64,000 nucleotides of DNA from Pseudorhizobium tarimense (GCF_022968135.1 NZ_JALJRA010000011.1:124001-188000), one strand, 5' to 3'; positions 44,055 through 53,160 are shown, counted from the first letter of the stretch. Numbers and translations are program-made. The notes: generated by a model from the sequence alone, not told the origin.

Positions 44055-45424
44055 GCGAGCAACGAGTTCTTCTCGTCGATGACGAAGAAGAGTTGCGGCG
44101 GTCGACTGCCCAGGCTCTCGAGCTCTTTGGCCTTTCCGTCCAGGCATTCGCCACAGCGGACGACGTCATGGAACTGGCGGGCTTCAGCTTCGACGGCGTG
44201 ATTGTGACGGACATCCGGATGCCCGGGACAGACGGGATGACGCTGCTGCATCGCATTCGGGAGCTTGATCCGGAGATCCCTGTCATCCTCGTCACTGGTC
44301 ATGGCGATGTCCAACTCGCGGTGAAGGCGATGCGCGAGGGCGCTTACGACTTCCTCGAGAAACCCTTCACGCCACAGCACCTGGCAGACGTGATCCGGCG
44401 TGCGCTGGACCGGCGGGCGCTTGTGCTCGAGAACCGCAGGCTGAAGGCGGTCGCCGGAAAGCGGGACGATCTCGAGGCGCGGCTTCCGGGACGCACGCAG
44501 GTCATGGTCGACCTTCGCTACAGAATCCGCGCGATCGGTTCGGCGGAAGCCGATACGCTCATCATCGGAGACACGGGGGCGGGCAAGGAGGTGGTCGCCC
44601 GCGCCCTGCACGACATCAGCCCGCGCGCCAACCGGCCGTTCATCGCCATCAACTGCGCCGCGCTTCCCGACAACCTTATCGAGAGCGAGCTCTTCGGCCA
44701 TGAGGCCGGCGCGTTTCCCGGGGCGCTTCGGGCCCGATACGGTAAGTTCGAGCATGGGCGGGGCGGCACCATCCTGCTCGACGAGATCGGGTCCTTACCG
44801 TTCGATCTGCAGGCGAAGTTCCTGCGGGTTCTGCAGGAGCGGGTCATCAGCCGCCTGGGATCCAATGAACTCGTGCCGCTCGATGTCCGCTTCATCGCAA
44901 CCAGCAAGGTCGACCTTGAGGCGGAGGTTGCGGCCGGGCGGTTTCGCGCCGACCTGCTCTACCGCTTGAACGTTGCCACCATCCGGGTGCCGTCGCTGCA
45001 GCAGCGGCGCGCAGATATTCCGCTCCTGTTCCTGCACCTCGTCAGAGAAGCTGCTGCGCGCTATGGACGCGACGATCTGGAAGTTCCTCCTGATATCCTC
45101 TCGGCCGTTGGACAGAAGGACTGGCCAGGCAATGTCCGCGAGCTACGCAATGCCGCCGATCGGCTGGTGCTCGGGTTGGAGATTGATCCCGGCGAACATA
45201 ACTCGAATGGCGCTGAAGGCGGCAGCCGGCTGGCGGAGAAGGTGGCGACCTTCGAGAAGACGATCATCGCTGGTGCCATTGCGGCCCATGGTGGAGCGCT
45301 TCGACCCGTCTACGAAGCGCTCGGCATCTCTCGCAAGACCCTTTACGACAAGATGCAGAAGTACGGGCTGGACAAGAAAATGCTTGGTCCCGACCACGCC
45401 ATTTACGATGAGCGTGAGGGATGA
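44051..45424 (+). CDS. DctD-type NtrC-family response regulator with a GAFPGA loop
   Basis: This 457-residue protein has a receiver domain (phosphorylated Asp54 in VTDIRMPG), an AAA+ domain with Walker A GDTGAGKE and Walker B GGTILLDEIG, an R-finger region, and a C-terminal Fis-type helix-turn-helix (AHGGALRPVYEALGISRKTLYDKM). The sigma54-contacting loop reads GAFPGA (residues 220-225), with Pro223 where the invariant Thr of GAFTGA should be. The Thr is needed for sigma54 remodelling in PspF and NtrC, so this protein may activate weakly, differently, or not through sigma54. It probably binds the palindromic sites just downstream and controls tctCBA. Confidence 0.87.
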   Translation: MSEQRVLLVDDEEELRRSTAQALELFGLSVQAFATADDVMELAGFSFDGVIVTDIRMPGTDGMTLLHRIRELDPEIPVILVTGHGDVQLAVKAMREGAYDFLEKPFTPQHLADVIRRALDRRALVLENRRLKAVAGKRDDLEARLPGRTQVMVDLRYRIRAIGSAEADTLIIGDTGAGKEVVARALHDISPRANRPFIAINCAALPDNLIESELFGHEAGAFPGALRARYGKFEHGRGGTILLDEIGSLPFDLQAKFLRVLQERVISRLGSNELVPLDVRFIATSKVDLEAEVAAGRFRADLLYRLNVATIRVPSLQQRRADIPLLFLHLVREAAARYGRDDLEVPPDILSAVGQKDWPGNVRELRNAADRLVLGLEIDPGEHNSNGAEGGSRLAEKVATFEKTIIAGAIAAHGGALRPVYEALGISRKTLYDKMQKYGLDKKMLGPDHAIYDEREG

Positions 45425-45432
45425 AGCGGGCG

Positions 45433-45485
45433 ATGGGTGGATTTCCACCCATGGATTCTGCGGTCGCGTTTCGATTTCCACCCAT
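45433..45485. promoter_or_regulatory. Tandem activator sites upstream of tctC
   Basis: A perfect palindrome, ATGGGTGGATTTCCACCCAT (45433-45452), is followed 33 bases later by a second copy of its right half, ATTTCCACCCAT (45474-45485). The spacing is about three helical turns. The sites lie 137-190 bases upstream of tctC, just after the DctD-type gene, as expected for an NtrC-family enhancer. The first palindrome could also form a hairpin at the end of the dct transcript. Confidence 0.6.
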
Positions 45486-45621
45486 TACGCAGTGAAGCGG
45501 CAGACAAAGCCATTGATCCGTGAAGTTGAAGATTGCCAGCCTCGGATGGTGAACCTCTAGATCAGCGCAGGCTGGCGCGGGAGGGACTTGCGCCGGTTCA
45601 AGCATATTCATCTGGAGGAGT

Positions 45622-46608
45622 ATGATGAAAACGTTGAACGCCATCATTGGCGCAACCGCTCTTGCGGCCGCCACCCTGTTCTCCGCCGTTGCCGGCGCGC
45701 AGACCTACCCCGATCGTACGGTCACCATGGTCGTGCCTTTCTCCGCCGGTGGCCCGACCGACACCGTCGCGCGCCTTGTGGCTGAAGCTATGTCGAAGGA
45801 TCTTGGCCAGCAGGTTATCATCGAGAACGTCGGCGGTGCTGGCGGCACGCTTGGTGCTGCACGCGTCGCGAATGCTGAAGCGGATGGATACACGGTGCTT
45901 CTGCACCATATCGGCATGGCGACGAGCGACACGCTCTATCGCAAGCTGCCTTACGAGACGCTGAACGCTTTCGAATATGTCGGTCTCGTCACTGAAGTGC
46001 CGATGACGATCGTTGCGCGCAAGGACCTCGAGCCGACCGACTTGAAGGGCTTGATCGAGTACGCGAAGGCGAACAAGGACACTGTCACTGTCGCCAATGC
46101 CGGCATCGGCGCTGCCTCGCATCTTTGCGGCATGCTGTTCATGAGCGCGATCGAGACCCCGTTGGTCACTGTGCCCTACAAGGGCACTGGCCCGGCGATG
46201 ACGGATCTTCTCGGCGGCCAGGTCGACATCATGTGCGACCAAACGACCAACACGACGAAGCAGATCCAGGGCGGCACCATCAAGGCCTATGCCGTGACCT
46301 CGCCCGAGCGTCTGGACGTTCTCAAGGACGTACCGACCGCTGCCGAAGGCGGTCTGTCCGACTTCCAGGTCGGGATCTGGCACGGCATCTACGCGCCGAA
46401 GGGCACGCCGGAAGAGGCCGTGAACCGCCTTTCGGAAGCCCTGAAGGTGGCGCTTGCTGATCCGAACGTTGCGGCACGGTTCGCCGAACTTGGAACGGAG
46501 CCGTCGCCGCAGTCCGACGCAACGCCGGAGGCCCTAAAGGCCAAGCTCGAAGGCGAAATCGCTCGCTGGAAGCCGGTGATCGAAGCGGCCGGCGAATACG
46601 CCGACTGA
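45622..46608 (+). CDS. tctC: Tripartite tricarboxylate transporter substrate-binding protein
   Basis: This 328-residue periplasmic protein has a Sec signal peptide (hydrophobic to about residue 24, cleaved after AGAQ) and the TctC/Bug fold: YPDRTVTMVVPFSAGGPTDTVARL binds the carboxylate, followed by GGAGGTLGAARVANAEADGYT. GGAGGAG lies before two adjacent ATGs (45622, 45625). It delivers a di- or tricarboxylate to TctAB. The gene follows a DctB/DctD-type pair and activator sites. Confidence 0.92.
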   Translation: MMKTLNAIIGATALAAATLFSAVAGAQTYPDRTVTMVVPFSAGGPTDTVARLVAEAMSKDLGQQVIIENVGGAGGTLGAARVANAEADGYTVLLHHIGMATSDTLYRKLPYETLNAFEYVGLVTEVPMTIVARKDLEPTDLKGLIEYAKANKDTVTVANAGIGAASHLCGMLFMSAIETPLVTVPYKGTGPAMTDLLGGQVDIMCDQTTNTTKQIQGGTIKAYAVTSPERLDVLKDVPTAAEGGLSDFQVGIWHGIYAPKGTPEEAVNRLSEALKVALADPNVAARFAELGTEPSPQSDATPEALKAKLEGEIARWKPVIEAAGEYAD

Positions 46609-46705
46609 TCCCTCAACGCTCGTCTTTGGTCCTCTCTCTGCGCGTCAGGGGGAGGACCATCTCTATGGCGCTCGTGCTGCGCCTCTCCATTCTTCCGGAG
46701 CGATC

Positions 46706-47167
46706 ATGAAATCCACGACATTTGACAGAGCCAATCTGTTGTGCGGCTTGCTGTTCATTGCGCTTGGCGCGTTCTTCGCACTTCAATCGCTGACGCTCGA
46801 ACTCGGCACCGCCTTCCGCATGGGGCCGGGATATTTCCCGCTGATCCTCGCTTGCGCACTGATCTTGCTGGGAGGCGTGATCCTGCTTCAATCCATCCGC
46901 ATTGAAGGTGAGCCGATCGGCCACATCGCGTGGCGCGGCATGTTCTTCATCCTGCCGGCACCGATCTTCTTCGGCCTGACGGTCCGTGGCCTCGGTTTCG
47001 TGCCGGCCCTGTTCCTGACGGCGCTGATTGCGTCCTTCGCATCCGGCAAGATGAAGCCTCTGACGGCCCTGGTCCTGGCGTTCTGCCTGACGATCTTCTC
47101 GGTCCTTGTTTTCAGTTACGGTCTCGGCCTGCCCTTCCGGCGCTTTGGTCCCTGGCTCGGGTTCTAG
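46706..47167 (+). CDS. tctB: Tripartite tricarboxylate transporter small membrane subunit
   Basis: This 153-residue protein has four transmembrane segments and the TctB pattern (LLCGLLFIALGAFFALQS, RMGPGYFPLILACALILLGGVILL). GGAG precedes the ATG. It pairs with TctA in the membrane; the 97-base gap after tctC may let the binding protein be made in excess. Confidence 0.9.
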   Translation: MKSTTFDRANLLCGLLFIALGAFFALQSLTLELGTAFRMGPGYFPLILACALILLGGVILLQSIRIEGEPIGHIAWRGMFFILPAPIFFGLTVRGLGFVPALFLTALIASFASGKMKPLTALVLAFCLTIFSVLVFSYGLGLPFRRFGPWLGF

Positions 47168-47176
47168 GAGCGGCAG

Positions 47177-48682
47177 ATGGATTTCTTGAGCAATCTCGCC
47201 CTGGGGTTTTCCACGGCGTCATCGATTGAAAACCTGTTTTTCTGCCTGATCGGTGTCCTGCTCGGCACGCTGATCGGCGTACTTCCCGGAATCGGCGCGA
47301 CTGCGACGATCGCGATGCTACTGCCGATCACCTTCCAGCTCGAGCCGGTCTCGTCGCTTATCATGCTGGCAGGCATCTACTACGGTGCTCAGTACGGCGG
47401 CTCCACCACTGCGATCCTGATCAACATGCCTGGTGAATCGTCTTCGGCCGTCACTGCAATCGACGGCTACCAGATGGCGCGAAAGGGCAGGGCAGGGGCG
47501 GCACTTTCAATTGCCGCGCTCGGCTCCTTCTTCGCCGGCAGCGTTTCGACCTTCCTCGTTGCAATCTTTGCGCCACCATTGACGGCGATCGCTCTTCAGT
47601 TCGGATCGGCGGAGTACTTCTCGCTGATGATCGTTGGCCTGGTGTCCTCGATTGCGTTGGCGCATGGCTCTGTCATTAAGGCGCTGGCGATGGTTGCGCT
47701 TGGCCTGCTTCTGGGGCTCGTGGGCACGGACATCTATACCGGCACCCCGCGGTTCACTCTGGGCATCCGCGAATATTCGGACGGCTTGAACTTCGTTGCC
47801 GTCGCAGTTGGCGTGTTCGGTATCGCCGAGATCCTGCGCAACCTGGAGAACGAGAAGACACGTTCGCTGCTCATGGCGAAGGTGAGCGGCCTGCTGCCGA
47901 CGCGGGACGACTTCAGGAAGATGGTGGCGCCGGTTCTGCGCGGCACGGTCATCGGATCGGCACTCGGAATTCTGCCCGGAGGCGGTGCCATTCTTGCGTC
48001 CTTTGCCTCCTATACGGTGGAGAAGCGCGTGTCGGATAAGCCGGAGGAGTTTGGCCAAGGGGCGATCGCCGGCGTGGCGGGTCCGGAATCGGCCAACAAT
48101 GCCGGTGCGCAGACCTCCTTCATTCCGCTTCTGACGCTCGGGATCCCGGCCAACCCGGTCATGGCGCTAATGATCGGTGCGATGATCATCCAGGGCATCG
48201 TGCCCGGACCCAACGTCGCGACCGAGCAGCCGGCCCTCTTCTGGGGCATCATCGCCTCCATGTGGATCGGCAACCTGATGCTGGTGGTTCTGAACCTGCC
48301 GCTCATCGGGCTTTGGGTGAAGCTTCTGACGATCCCGTATTACGTGCTCTTCCCCATCATCATGGCCTTCTGCTCGATCGGGGTCTACAGCGTCAACTCG
48401 AACGTCTACGACCTCTTCGCCGTCGCCTTCTTCGGGTTGATCGGCTACGTGCTGGTCAAGCTGCGCTGCGAACCGGCACCCCTGTTGCTGGGCTTCGTAC
48501 TCGGGCCGCTGCTGGAAGAGAACCTGCGGCGCGCAATGATCCTCTCACGCGGAGATCCGACGACGTTTTTCACACGTCCGATCAGCGCCACGTTGCTGCT
48601 CATTGCCCTGGCGGTTCTGGTGATCGTGTTCCTGCCAAGCGTGCGGAAGAAGCGCGATGAGGTCTTCCAGGAAGAAGACTGA
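47177..48682 (+). CDS. tctA: Tripartite tricarboxylate transporter large membrane subunit
   Basis: This 501-residue protein has about 12 transmembrane segments and an internal duplication visible as GVLPGIGATATIAMLLPITF near residue 35 and LGILPGGGAILASFASY near residue 270. GGSTTAILINMPGE and PGVPAGE-like loops are the TctA signatures. It is the cation-coupled carrier of the tctCBA system and starts 9 bases after tctB. A long hairpin follows its stop. Confidence 0.93.
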   Translation: MDFLSNLALGFSTASSIENLFFCLIGVLLGTLIGVLPGIGATATIAMLLPITFQLEPVSSLIMLAGIYYGAQYGGSTTAILINMPGESSSAVTAIDGYQMARKGRAGAALSIAALGSFFAGSVSTFLVAIFAPPLTAIALQFGSAEYFSLMIVGLVSSIALAHGSVIKALAMVALGLLLGLVGTDIYTGTPRFTLGIREYSDGLNFVAVAVGVFGIAEILRNLENEKTRSLLMAKVSGLLPTRDDFRKMVAPVLRGTVIGSALGILPGGGAILASFASYTVEKRVSDKPEEFGQGAIAGVAGPESANNAGAQTSFIPLLTLGIPANPVMALMIGAMIIQGIVPGPNVATEQPALFWGIIASMWIGNLMLVVLNLPLIGLWVKLLTIPYYVLFPIIMAFCSIGVYSVNSNVYDLFAVAFFGLIGYVLVKLRCEPAPLLLGFVLGPLLEENLRRAMILSRGDPTTFFTRPISATLLLIALAVLVIVFLPSVRKKRDEVFQEED

Positions 48683-48690
48683 CGAAGAAC

Positions 48691-48721
48691 GCAGGTGCTT
48701 CAGATCGTCTGAAGCACCTGC
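48691..48721. terminator. Perfect 14-bp hairpin shared by tctA and lacI 3' ends
   Basis: GCAGGTGCTTCAGA, a TCG loop, then TCTGAAGCACCTGC form a perfect 14-base-pair stem 8 bases after the tctA stop. The left arm and loop contain the stop codon of the convergent LacI gene, whose last codons lie in the right arm. There is no U-run on either side, so it may stabilise mRNA ends as well as terminate. Confidence 0.6.
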
Positions 48722-49749
48722 AGTTCCGAAACCGGCGGACGTTCCGCAATCCGCTTCAGCAGAAGGCGTCCCATCAGGGCCCCGGCTTCAGCAAGGTCCT
48801 CGTAGATAGTCTCTGTCCGTGGCCTGATCTGGTCAAAGAGGCCTGACGTTTGTTTCGCAACCAGCCGGACGTCACGACAGAGATCGAGACCACGGTCATG
48901 AGCCGCCGCCATCACAGCGAGCGCAGAAACCTCACCCCCACAGATGAAGCCATCCGGCCGGTCCGGCTGCGAAAGCCGCTGGTCAATCACACGCCGGATG
49001 TCGTCCGACTTGCTGTCCAAGGTCACTTCGTGAGGAATGTCGAATGCCATGCCTTCCTCCCGGACGGCCTTCATGAAGCCGTGGCGCATATGGTGGGCGA
49101 AGGTGAAGCGCTCCGGCGGCAGGATGATGCAGAGCTTCTTGGAGCCACCGGCGATGAGTTTGCGTGCGGCTTTGTAGGCGAAGCCGTAATTGTCGAAGTC
49201 GACGAACGGATGCGGCGTCGCAAGCTCTGTCCGCCCATGGCAGATAAAGGGGAAGTCCCGTTCCAGGAGCAGCTTCACCCGCTCGTCGGAGGGCTCGGTC
49301 CGTGTGAAGGCGATGCCGTCCGCCATCCTGTTGCGCATGATGTGCCTGACCGGATCCTGCGCGGGCGTGTCGGAAAAGTGTGGCGTGATCACCAGATGGT
49401 AGGTCGTCCCCCGCAGAGCCTCGGTCAGACCGTTAATCATCGAGGTCGCATAGCCGAGGATCTCCTCGTGGGGGTCCAGAACGAGACTGATGACGTTCGT
49501 TCGGCCGGTGCGCAGCCTCTGGGCTGCCCGATCCGGGAAGTAGCCGATCTCCTCCGCGACCCGACGCACGCGTAGCCGGGTCTCCAACGCGATCTGCGGT
49601 GCATCCGCCAGTGCGCGGGAGACGGTGGTCACCGCCAGGCCCGTCAGTTCCGCCACCGTCCGGAGCGTCGGCTTGGCGTCATCACGGAGGTACGTACCTC
49701 TTTCTGCAGGCGGGCTGCCGCGCCCACCGTTCTCGTTCCGATTTGTCAC
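48700..49749 (-). CDS. LacI-family transcriptional repressor
   Basis: This 349-residue repressor has an N-terminal helix-turn-helix and hinge (TVAELTGLAVTTVSRALADAPQIALETRLRVRRVAEEIGYFPDRAAQRLRTGRT) and a periplasmic-binding-protein-like effector domain. A GTG at 49749 with GAGGTGA upstream is the start; about 25 residues precede the helix-turn-helix. It is divergent from a sugar ABC operon, and two matching palindromic operators lie between. It probably represses both the transporter and itself until the sugar is present. Confidence 0.92.
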   Translation of the reverse strand: MTNRNENGGRGSPPAERGTYLRDDAKPTLRTVAELTGLAVTTVSRALADAPQIALETRLRVRRVAEEIGYFPDRAAQRLRTGRTNVISLVLDPHEEILGYATSMINGLTEALRGTTYHLVITPHFSDTPAQDPVRHIMRNRMADGIAFTRTEPSDERVKLLLERDFPFICHGRTELATPHPFVDFDNYGFAYKAARKLIAGGSKKLCIILPPERFTFAHHMRHGFMKAVREEGMAFDIPHEVTLDSKSDDIRRVIDQRLSQPDRPDGFICGGEVSALAVMAAAHDRGLDLCRDVRLVAKQTSGLFDQIRPRTETIYEDLAEAGALMGRLLLKRIAERPPVSELQVLQTI

Positions 49750-49798
49750 CGGACAGTCACCTCACTCCCGACCCTTCAAGGGGTCTCCTCATGGGGAA

Positions 49799-49814
49799 CT
49801 ATATCGTTATAAAC
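49799..49814. promoter_or_regulatory. LacI-type operator 1 (near lacI)
   Basis: CTATATCGTTATAAAC has the same core, TATATCGTTATAAA, as operator 2. It lies 50 bases upstream of the lacI start and 133-134 bases centre to centre from operator 2. A CG centre with AT arms is the usual LacI-family operator form. Confidence 0.6.
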
Positions 49815-49916
49815 TTCGCGGGCAATTCCCGTTGTGCCGGTTTGCAAAGAAAAGTTGTTTCGACAAATCAAGGCCCTATCTGTCGCTTCCGCCGCTCCGC
49901 CACGGATCGCACGGGG

Positions 49917-49947
49917 TTGACAGCCTTGGGTTTTATATCGTTATAAA
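49917..49947 (+). promoter_or_regulatory. Promoter with overlapping LacI-type operator 2 for the sugar ABC operon
   Basis: A perfect -35 TTGACA (49917-49922) is followed after 17 bases by GTTATA (49940-49945) as -10. The palindrome TTTATATCGTTATAAA (49932-49947) covers the -10, so repressor binding would block polymerase directly. Arms TTTATA and TATAAA are exact inverted repeats around TCGT. Confidence 0.65.
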
Positions 49948-49988
49948 TTGACCATCCGGAGAGGAGCCCGGATCTAGAGGAGATTCTC

Positions 49989-51245
49989 ATGAACATTAGA
50001 ACATTTACCAAACTGGCTGCCGGCGCTGCTCTGATCGCGGTGACGGCCGGTGCCGCGAAGGCTCAAGAAGGCGTTGAAGTCCTCCACTGGTGGACGTCCG
50101 GCGGTGAGGCTGCGGCGCTCAACGTGCTGAAGGAAAACCTGGAGAAAGAAGGCATTTCCTGGCAGGACATGCCGGTCGCCGGTGGTTCCGGCGTGCAGGC
50201 GATGACGGCACTTCGTGCCCGCGTCACCTCCGGCGATCCGCCAACCGCTGTCCAGATGCTCGGCTTCGACATCAAAGACTGGGCCGAGATGGGCGTTCTG
50301 GGCAACCTGAACGACCTTGCGGAAGAGCAGGGCTGGGACAAGGTCATTCCGGCTGCTTTGCAGGAATTCTCGAAGTTTGACGGCGACTGGATTGCAGCGC
50401 CGGTGAACGTACACTCCACGAACTGGCTGTGGCTCAACAAGGCTGCTCTCGACAAGGCCGGTGGCGAAGCGCCGAAGAACATGGATGAGCTGTTTGCGCT
50501 TCTCGACAAGTTCAAGGAACAGGGCATCACGCCGCTCGCTCATGGCGGTCAGCCCTGGCAGGACGGCACCCTCTGGGAATCCGTCGTTCTTTCGGTTGGC
50601 GGTATGGACTTCTACAAGAAGGCCGTGATCGAGGCCGACCCGGACGCTCTCTCCAGCGAAACCATGCGTCAGGTCTTCGACGACATGAGCAAGCTGCGCA
50701 CCTATTTCGACCCGAACTTCTCCGGCCGCGACTGGAACCTTTCCACCGCACTCGTCATCGAAGGCAAGGCTGGCGCCCAGCAGATGGGCGATTGGTCGAA
50801 GGGCGAATGGCTGCGCGCGGACAAGAAGCCGGGCGAAGATTTCGTCTGCATCCGCTTTCCGGGTACTCAGGGTTCCGTGCTGTTCAACTCCGACCAGTTC
50901 GTCATGTTCGACGTCGGTGAAGACAAGCGCGATGCACAGCTGAAGATGGCAGCCGCCGTTGAAGATCCGGCCTTCCAGATCGCCTTCAACACCGTAAAGG
51001 GTTCCGTGCCGGCTCGCACCGACGTTCCTGATGCCGAGTTCGACGATTGCGGCAAGAAGGGCATGAAGGACCTGGCTGAAGCTGCTGCCAGCGGCAACCT
51101 CGCCGGTTCGCTCGCCCACGGCCACGCACAGCCTTCGGCCGTCAAGGAAGCTGTCTTCGACGTGGTTACCCAGCACCTGAACGGTCAGATCACGACCGAC
51201 CAGGCTCTGGAGCGCCTGCCGCAGGCCGTTGCATCCGCTCAGTAA
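49989..51245 (+). CDS. Sugar ABC transporter substrate-binding protein
   Basis: This 418-residue periplasmic protein has a Sec signal (hydrophobic core to residue ~22, cleavage after AKAQ) and the carbohydrate-binding-protein family 1 pattern: [63 protein letters not shown]. The overall resemblance is to glucose/mannose-binding GtsA-type proteins, but sugar specificity is not certain. GAGGAG precedes the ATG. A strong terminator-like hairpin follows, which should give an excess of this protein over the permeases. Confidence 0.9.
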   Translation: MNIRTFTKLAAGAALIAVTAGAAKAQEGVEVLHWWTSGGEAAALNVLKENLEKEGISWQDMPVAGGSGVQAMTALRARVTSGDPPTAVQMLGFDIKDWAEMGVLGNLNDLAEEQGWDKVIPAALQEFSKFDGDWIAAPVNVHSTNWLWLNKAALDKAGGEAPKNMDELFALLDKFKEQGITPLAHGGQPWQDGTLWESVVLSVGGMDFYKKAVIEADPDALSSETMRQVFDDMSKLRTYFDPNFSGRDWNLSTALVIEGKAGAQQMGDWSKGEWLRADKKPGEDFVCIRFPGTQGSVLFNSDQFVMFDVGEDKRDAQLKMAAAVEDPAFQIAFNTVKGSVPARTDVPDAEFDDCGKKGMKDLAEAAASGNLAGSLAHGHAQPSAVKEAVFDVVTQHLNGQITTDQALERLPQAVASAQ

Positions 51246-51270
51246 GTGCGAAGCATCTTCAATATCTGAA

Positions 51271-51299
51271 AATGGCCGGGAATGACCCGGCCATTTTTT
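51271..51299 (+). terminator. Intra-operon terminator/attenuator hairpin
   Basis: AATGGCCGGG pairs perfectly with CCCGGCCATT around an AATGA loop and is followed by T(6), a textbook intrinsic terminator. It lies 25 bases after the binding-protein stop and 52 before the first permease, so it probably reduces permease transcription relative to the binding protein. Confidence 0.8.
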
Positions 51300-51350
51300 C
51301 TCACTCACAAATCTCGCTTTTCAATTCGCGGTTTCGGCCGGAGGTGATGT

Positions 51351-52277
51351 ATGACGACGATCGAACCCGTTCCCATTGTGACGCCGGAGCGACCGCGCCG
51401 GTCCTTCACGGAGCGGCTGGGAACGCTGCTGCCGAAGATCGTGCTCGCGCCGTCCTTCGCCATTACCCTGATCTTCGTCTATGGCTTCATCTTGTGGACC
51501 GTCTACCTGTCCTTTACGCGCTCTCGCATCCTGCCGGTCTATGATCTGGTCGGTCTTGACGCCTACTACCGGCTCTGGTCGCAGCCGAATTGGTACATGG
51601 CGATCAAGAACCTCGCGATCTTCGGTGTGCTCTACATCAGCCTTTGCACCGCGATCGGTCTGTTTATCGCAATCCTGATGGACCAGCGCATCCGCGCAGA
51701 AGGCCTGCTGAGGCCGATCTTCCTTTACCCTATGGCGCTGTCCTTCGTCGTTACCGGTACCGCCTGGAAGTGGTTCCTCAACCCGGGCCTCGGCCTCGAA
51801 AAGACGATGCACAATCTTGGCTGGGAGAGCTTCAAGTTCGACTGGCTGATCAACACCGACATGGCGATTTATACCATCGTGATCGCCGGTGTCTGGCAGG
51901 CATCCGGCTTCGTCATGGCCATGTTCCTTGCCGGGCTGCGCGGCATTGATGGCGAAATCATCAAGGCTGCGCAGATCGACGGCGCACCGGTGTTTGCGAT
52001 CTACCGGCGCATCATCATCCCTATGCTTCGCCCGGTATTCCTGTCGGCCTTCATCGTTCTTGCGCATATGGCGATCAAGTCATACGACCTCGTCATTGCA
52101 TTGACGGGCGGCGGTCCAGGCAATGCGACCGAGCTGCCCTCCACATTTATGTATTCCTACACGTTTACGCGCAGCCAGATGGCGGTCGGCTCCGCAAGTG
52201 CGGTCATGATGCTGATGGGCATCACCGCCATCATCGTTCCCTATCTCTATTCCGAGCTTCGGGAGAAGCGTTCATGA
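51351..52277 (+). CDS. Sugar ABC transporter permease (MalF/UgpA type)
   Basis: This 308-residue protein has six transmembrane segments and the EAA loop GEIIKAAQIDGAPVFAIYRRIIIPMLRP. YPMALSFVVTGTAWKWFLNP is typical of glucose-type permeases. GGAGG lies before the ATG. It overlaps the second permease gene by 4 bases (ATGA). Confidence 0.9.
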   Translation: MTTIEPVPIVTPERPRRSFTERLGTLLPKIVLAPSFAITLIFVYGFILWTVYLSFTRSRILPVYDLVGLDAYYRLWSQPNWYMAIKNLAIFGVLYISLCTAIGLFIAILMDQRIRAEGLLRPIFLYPMALSFVVTGTAWKWFLNPGLGLEKTMHNLGWESFKFDWLINTDMAIYTIVIAGVWQASGFVMAMFLAGLRGIDGEIIKAAQIDGAPVFAIYRRIIIPMLRPVFLSAFIVLAHMAIKSYDLVIALTGGGPGNATELPSTFMYSYTFTRSQMAVGSASAVMMLMGITAIIVPYLYSELREKRS

Positions 52278-53155
52278 GTGCTGCAGCCGAAACCGTCAGC
52301 GCCGGTTCTGCGCGCACAGCCCGCATCGTAATCTACTCGCTGCTGGTCGTCCTCGCCCTCGTCTACCTGCTGCCGCTCTACGTGATGCTGACGACGTCCT
52401 TCAAGTCGCTGGCGGAGATCCGCGGCGGCGACATGCTCGCCCTGCCGCGGGATCCGTCTTGGGAGGCCTGGACGAAGGCTTGGAGTCAAGCCTGCATTGG
52501 CGTGACCTGCGAAGGCATCAAGGGCTACTTCTGGAACTCCATCCGCCTGGTGGTTCCCGCGGTGCTGATCTCGACCGTCTTGGGCGCGCTCAACGGCTAT
52601 GTTCTGACGAAGTGGCGTTTCCCGGGCCACAAGCTGGTCTTCGGCCTGATGCTGTTTGCCTGCTTTATACCGTTCCAGGCGGTGCTCATCCCGATGGCCC
52701 GCGTGCTCGGCATCTTCGGCCTCGCCAATTCCACCACCGGCCTCGTCTTCGTTCATGTGGTCTACGGTCTCGGCTTCACGACGCTGTTCTTCCGCAACTA
52801 CTACGAAGCCTTTCCAGACGAGCTGATCAAGGCGGCGATGATCGATGGAGCAGGGTTCTTCAAGATCTTCTGGCGCATCCTCTTGCCGAGTTCGGGCCCG
52901 ATCATCGTCGTGACGATCATCTATCAGTTTACGAATATCTGGAACGACTTCCTATTCGGCGTCTCCTTCTCGTCTGGTGCGGAGTCGCCGATGACGGTTG
53001 CGCTCAACAACCTCGTTTCCTCTTCCACCGGCGTCAAGGAATACAATGTCGACATGGCGGCCGCCGTGTTCGCCGCCTTGCCGACGCTCTTCGTTTACAT
53101 CGTCGCCGGACGCTATTTCGTGCGTGGCCTGATGGCTGGCGCAGTCAAGGGATAA
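52274..53155 (+). CDS. Sugar ABC transporter permease (MalG/UgpE type)
   Basis: This 293-residue protein has six transmembrane segments and the EAA loop DELIKAAMIDGAGFFKIFWRILLPSSGPI. It ends with the RYFVRGLMAGAVKG tail seen in MalG-like permeases. Coupled to the first permease and followed five bases later by the ATPase gene. Confidence 0.92.
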   Translation: MSAAAETVSAGSARTARIVIYSLLVVLALVYLLPLYVMLTTSFKSLAEIRGGDMLALPRDPSWEAWTKAWSQACIGVTCEGIKGYFWNSIRLVVPAVLISTVLGALNGYVLTKWRFPGHKLVFGLMLFACFIPFQAVLIPMARVLGIFGLANSTTGLVFVHVVYGLGFTTLFFRNYYEAFPDELIKAAMIDGAGFFKIFWRILLPSSGPIIVVTIIYQFTNIWNDFLFGVSFSSGAESPMTVALNNLVSSSTGVKEYNVDMAAAVFAALPTLFVYIVAGRYFVRGLMAGAVKG

Positions 53156-53160
53156 CCGCA

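Noticed and set aside
45573-45591. Sigma54 promoter TGGCGCG ... TTGC before tctC
   Set aside because: GG and GC are 4 bases too far apart; the -24/-12 spacing is nearly invariant in working promoters.
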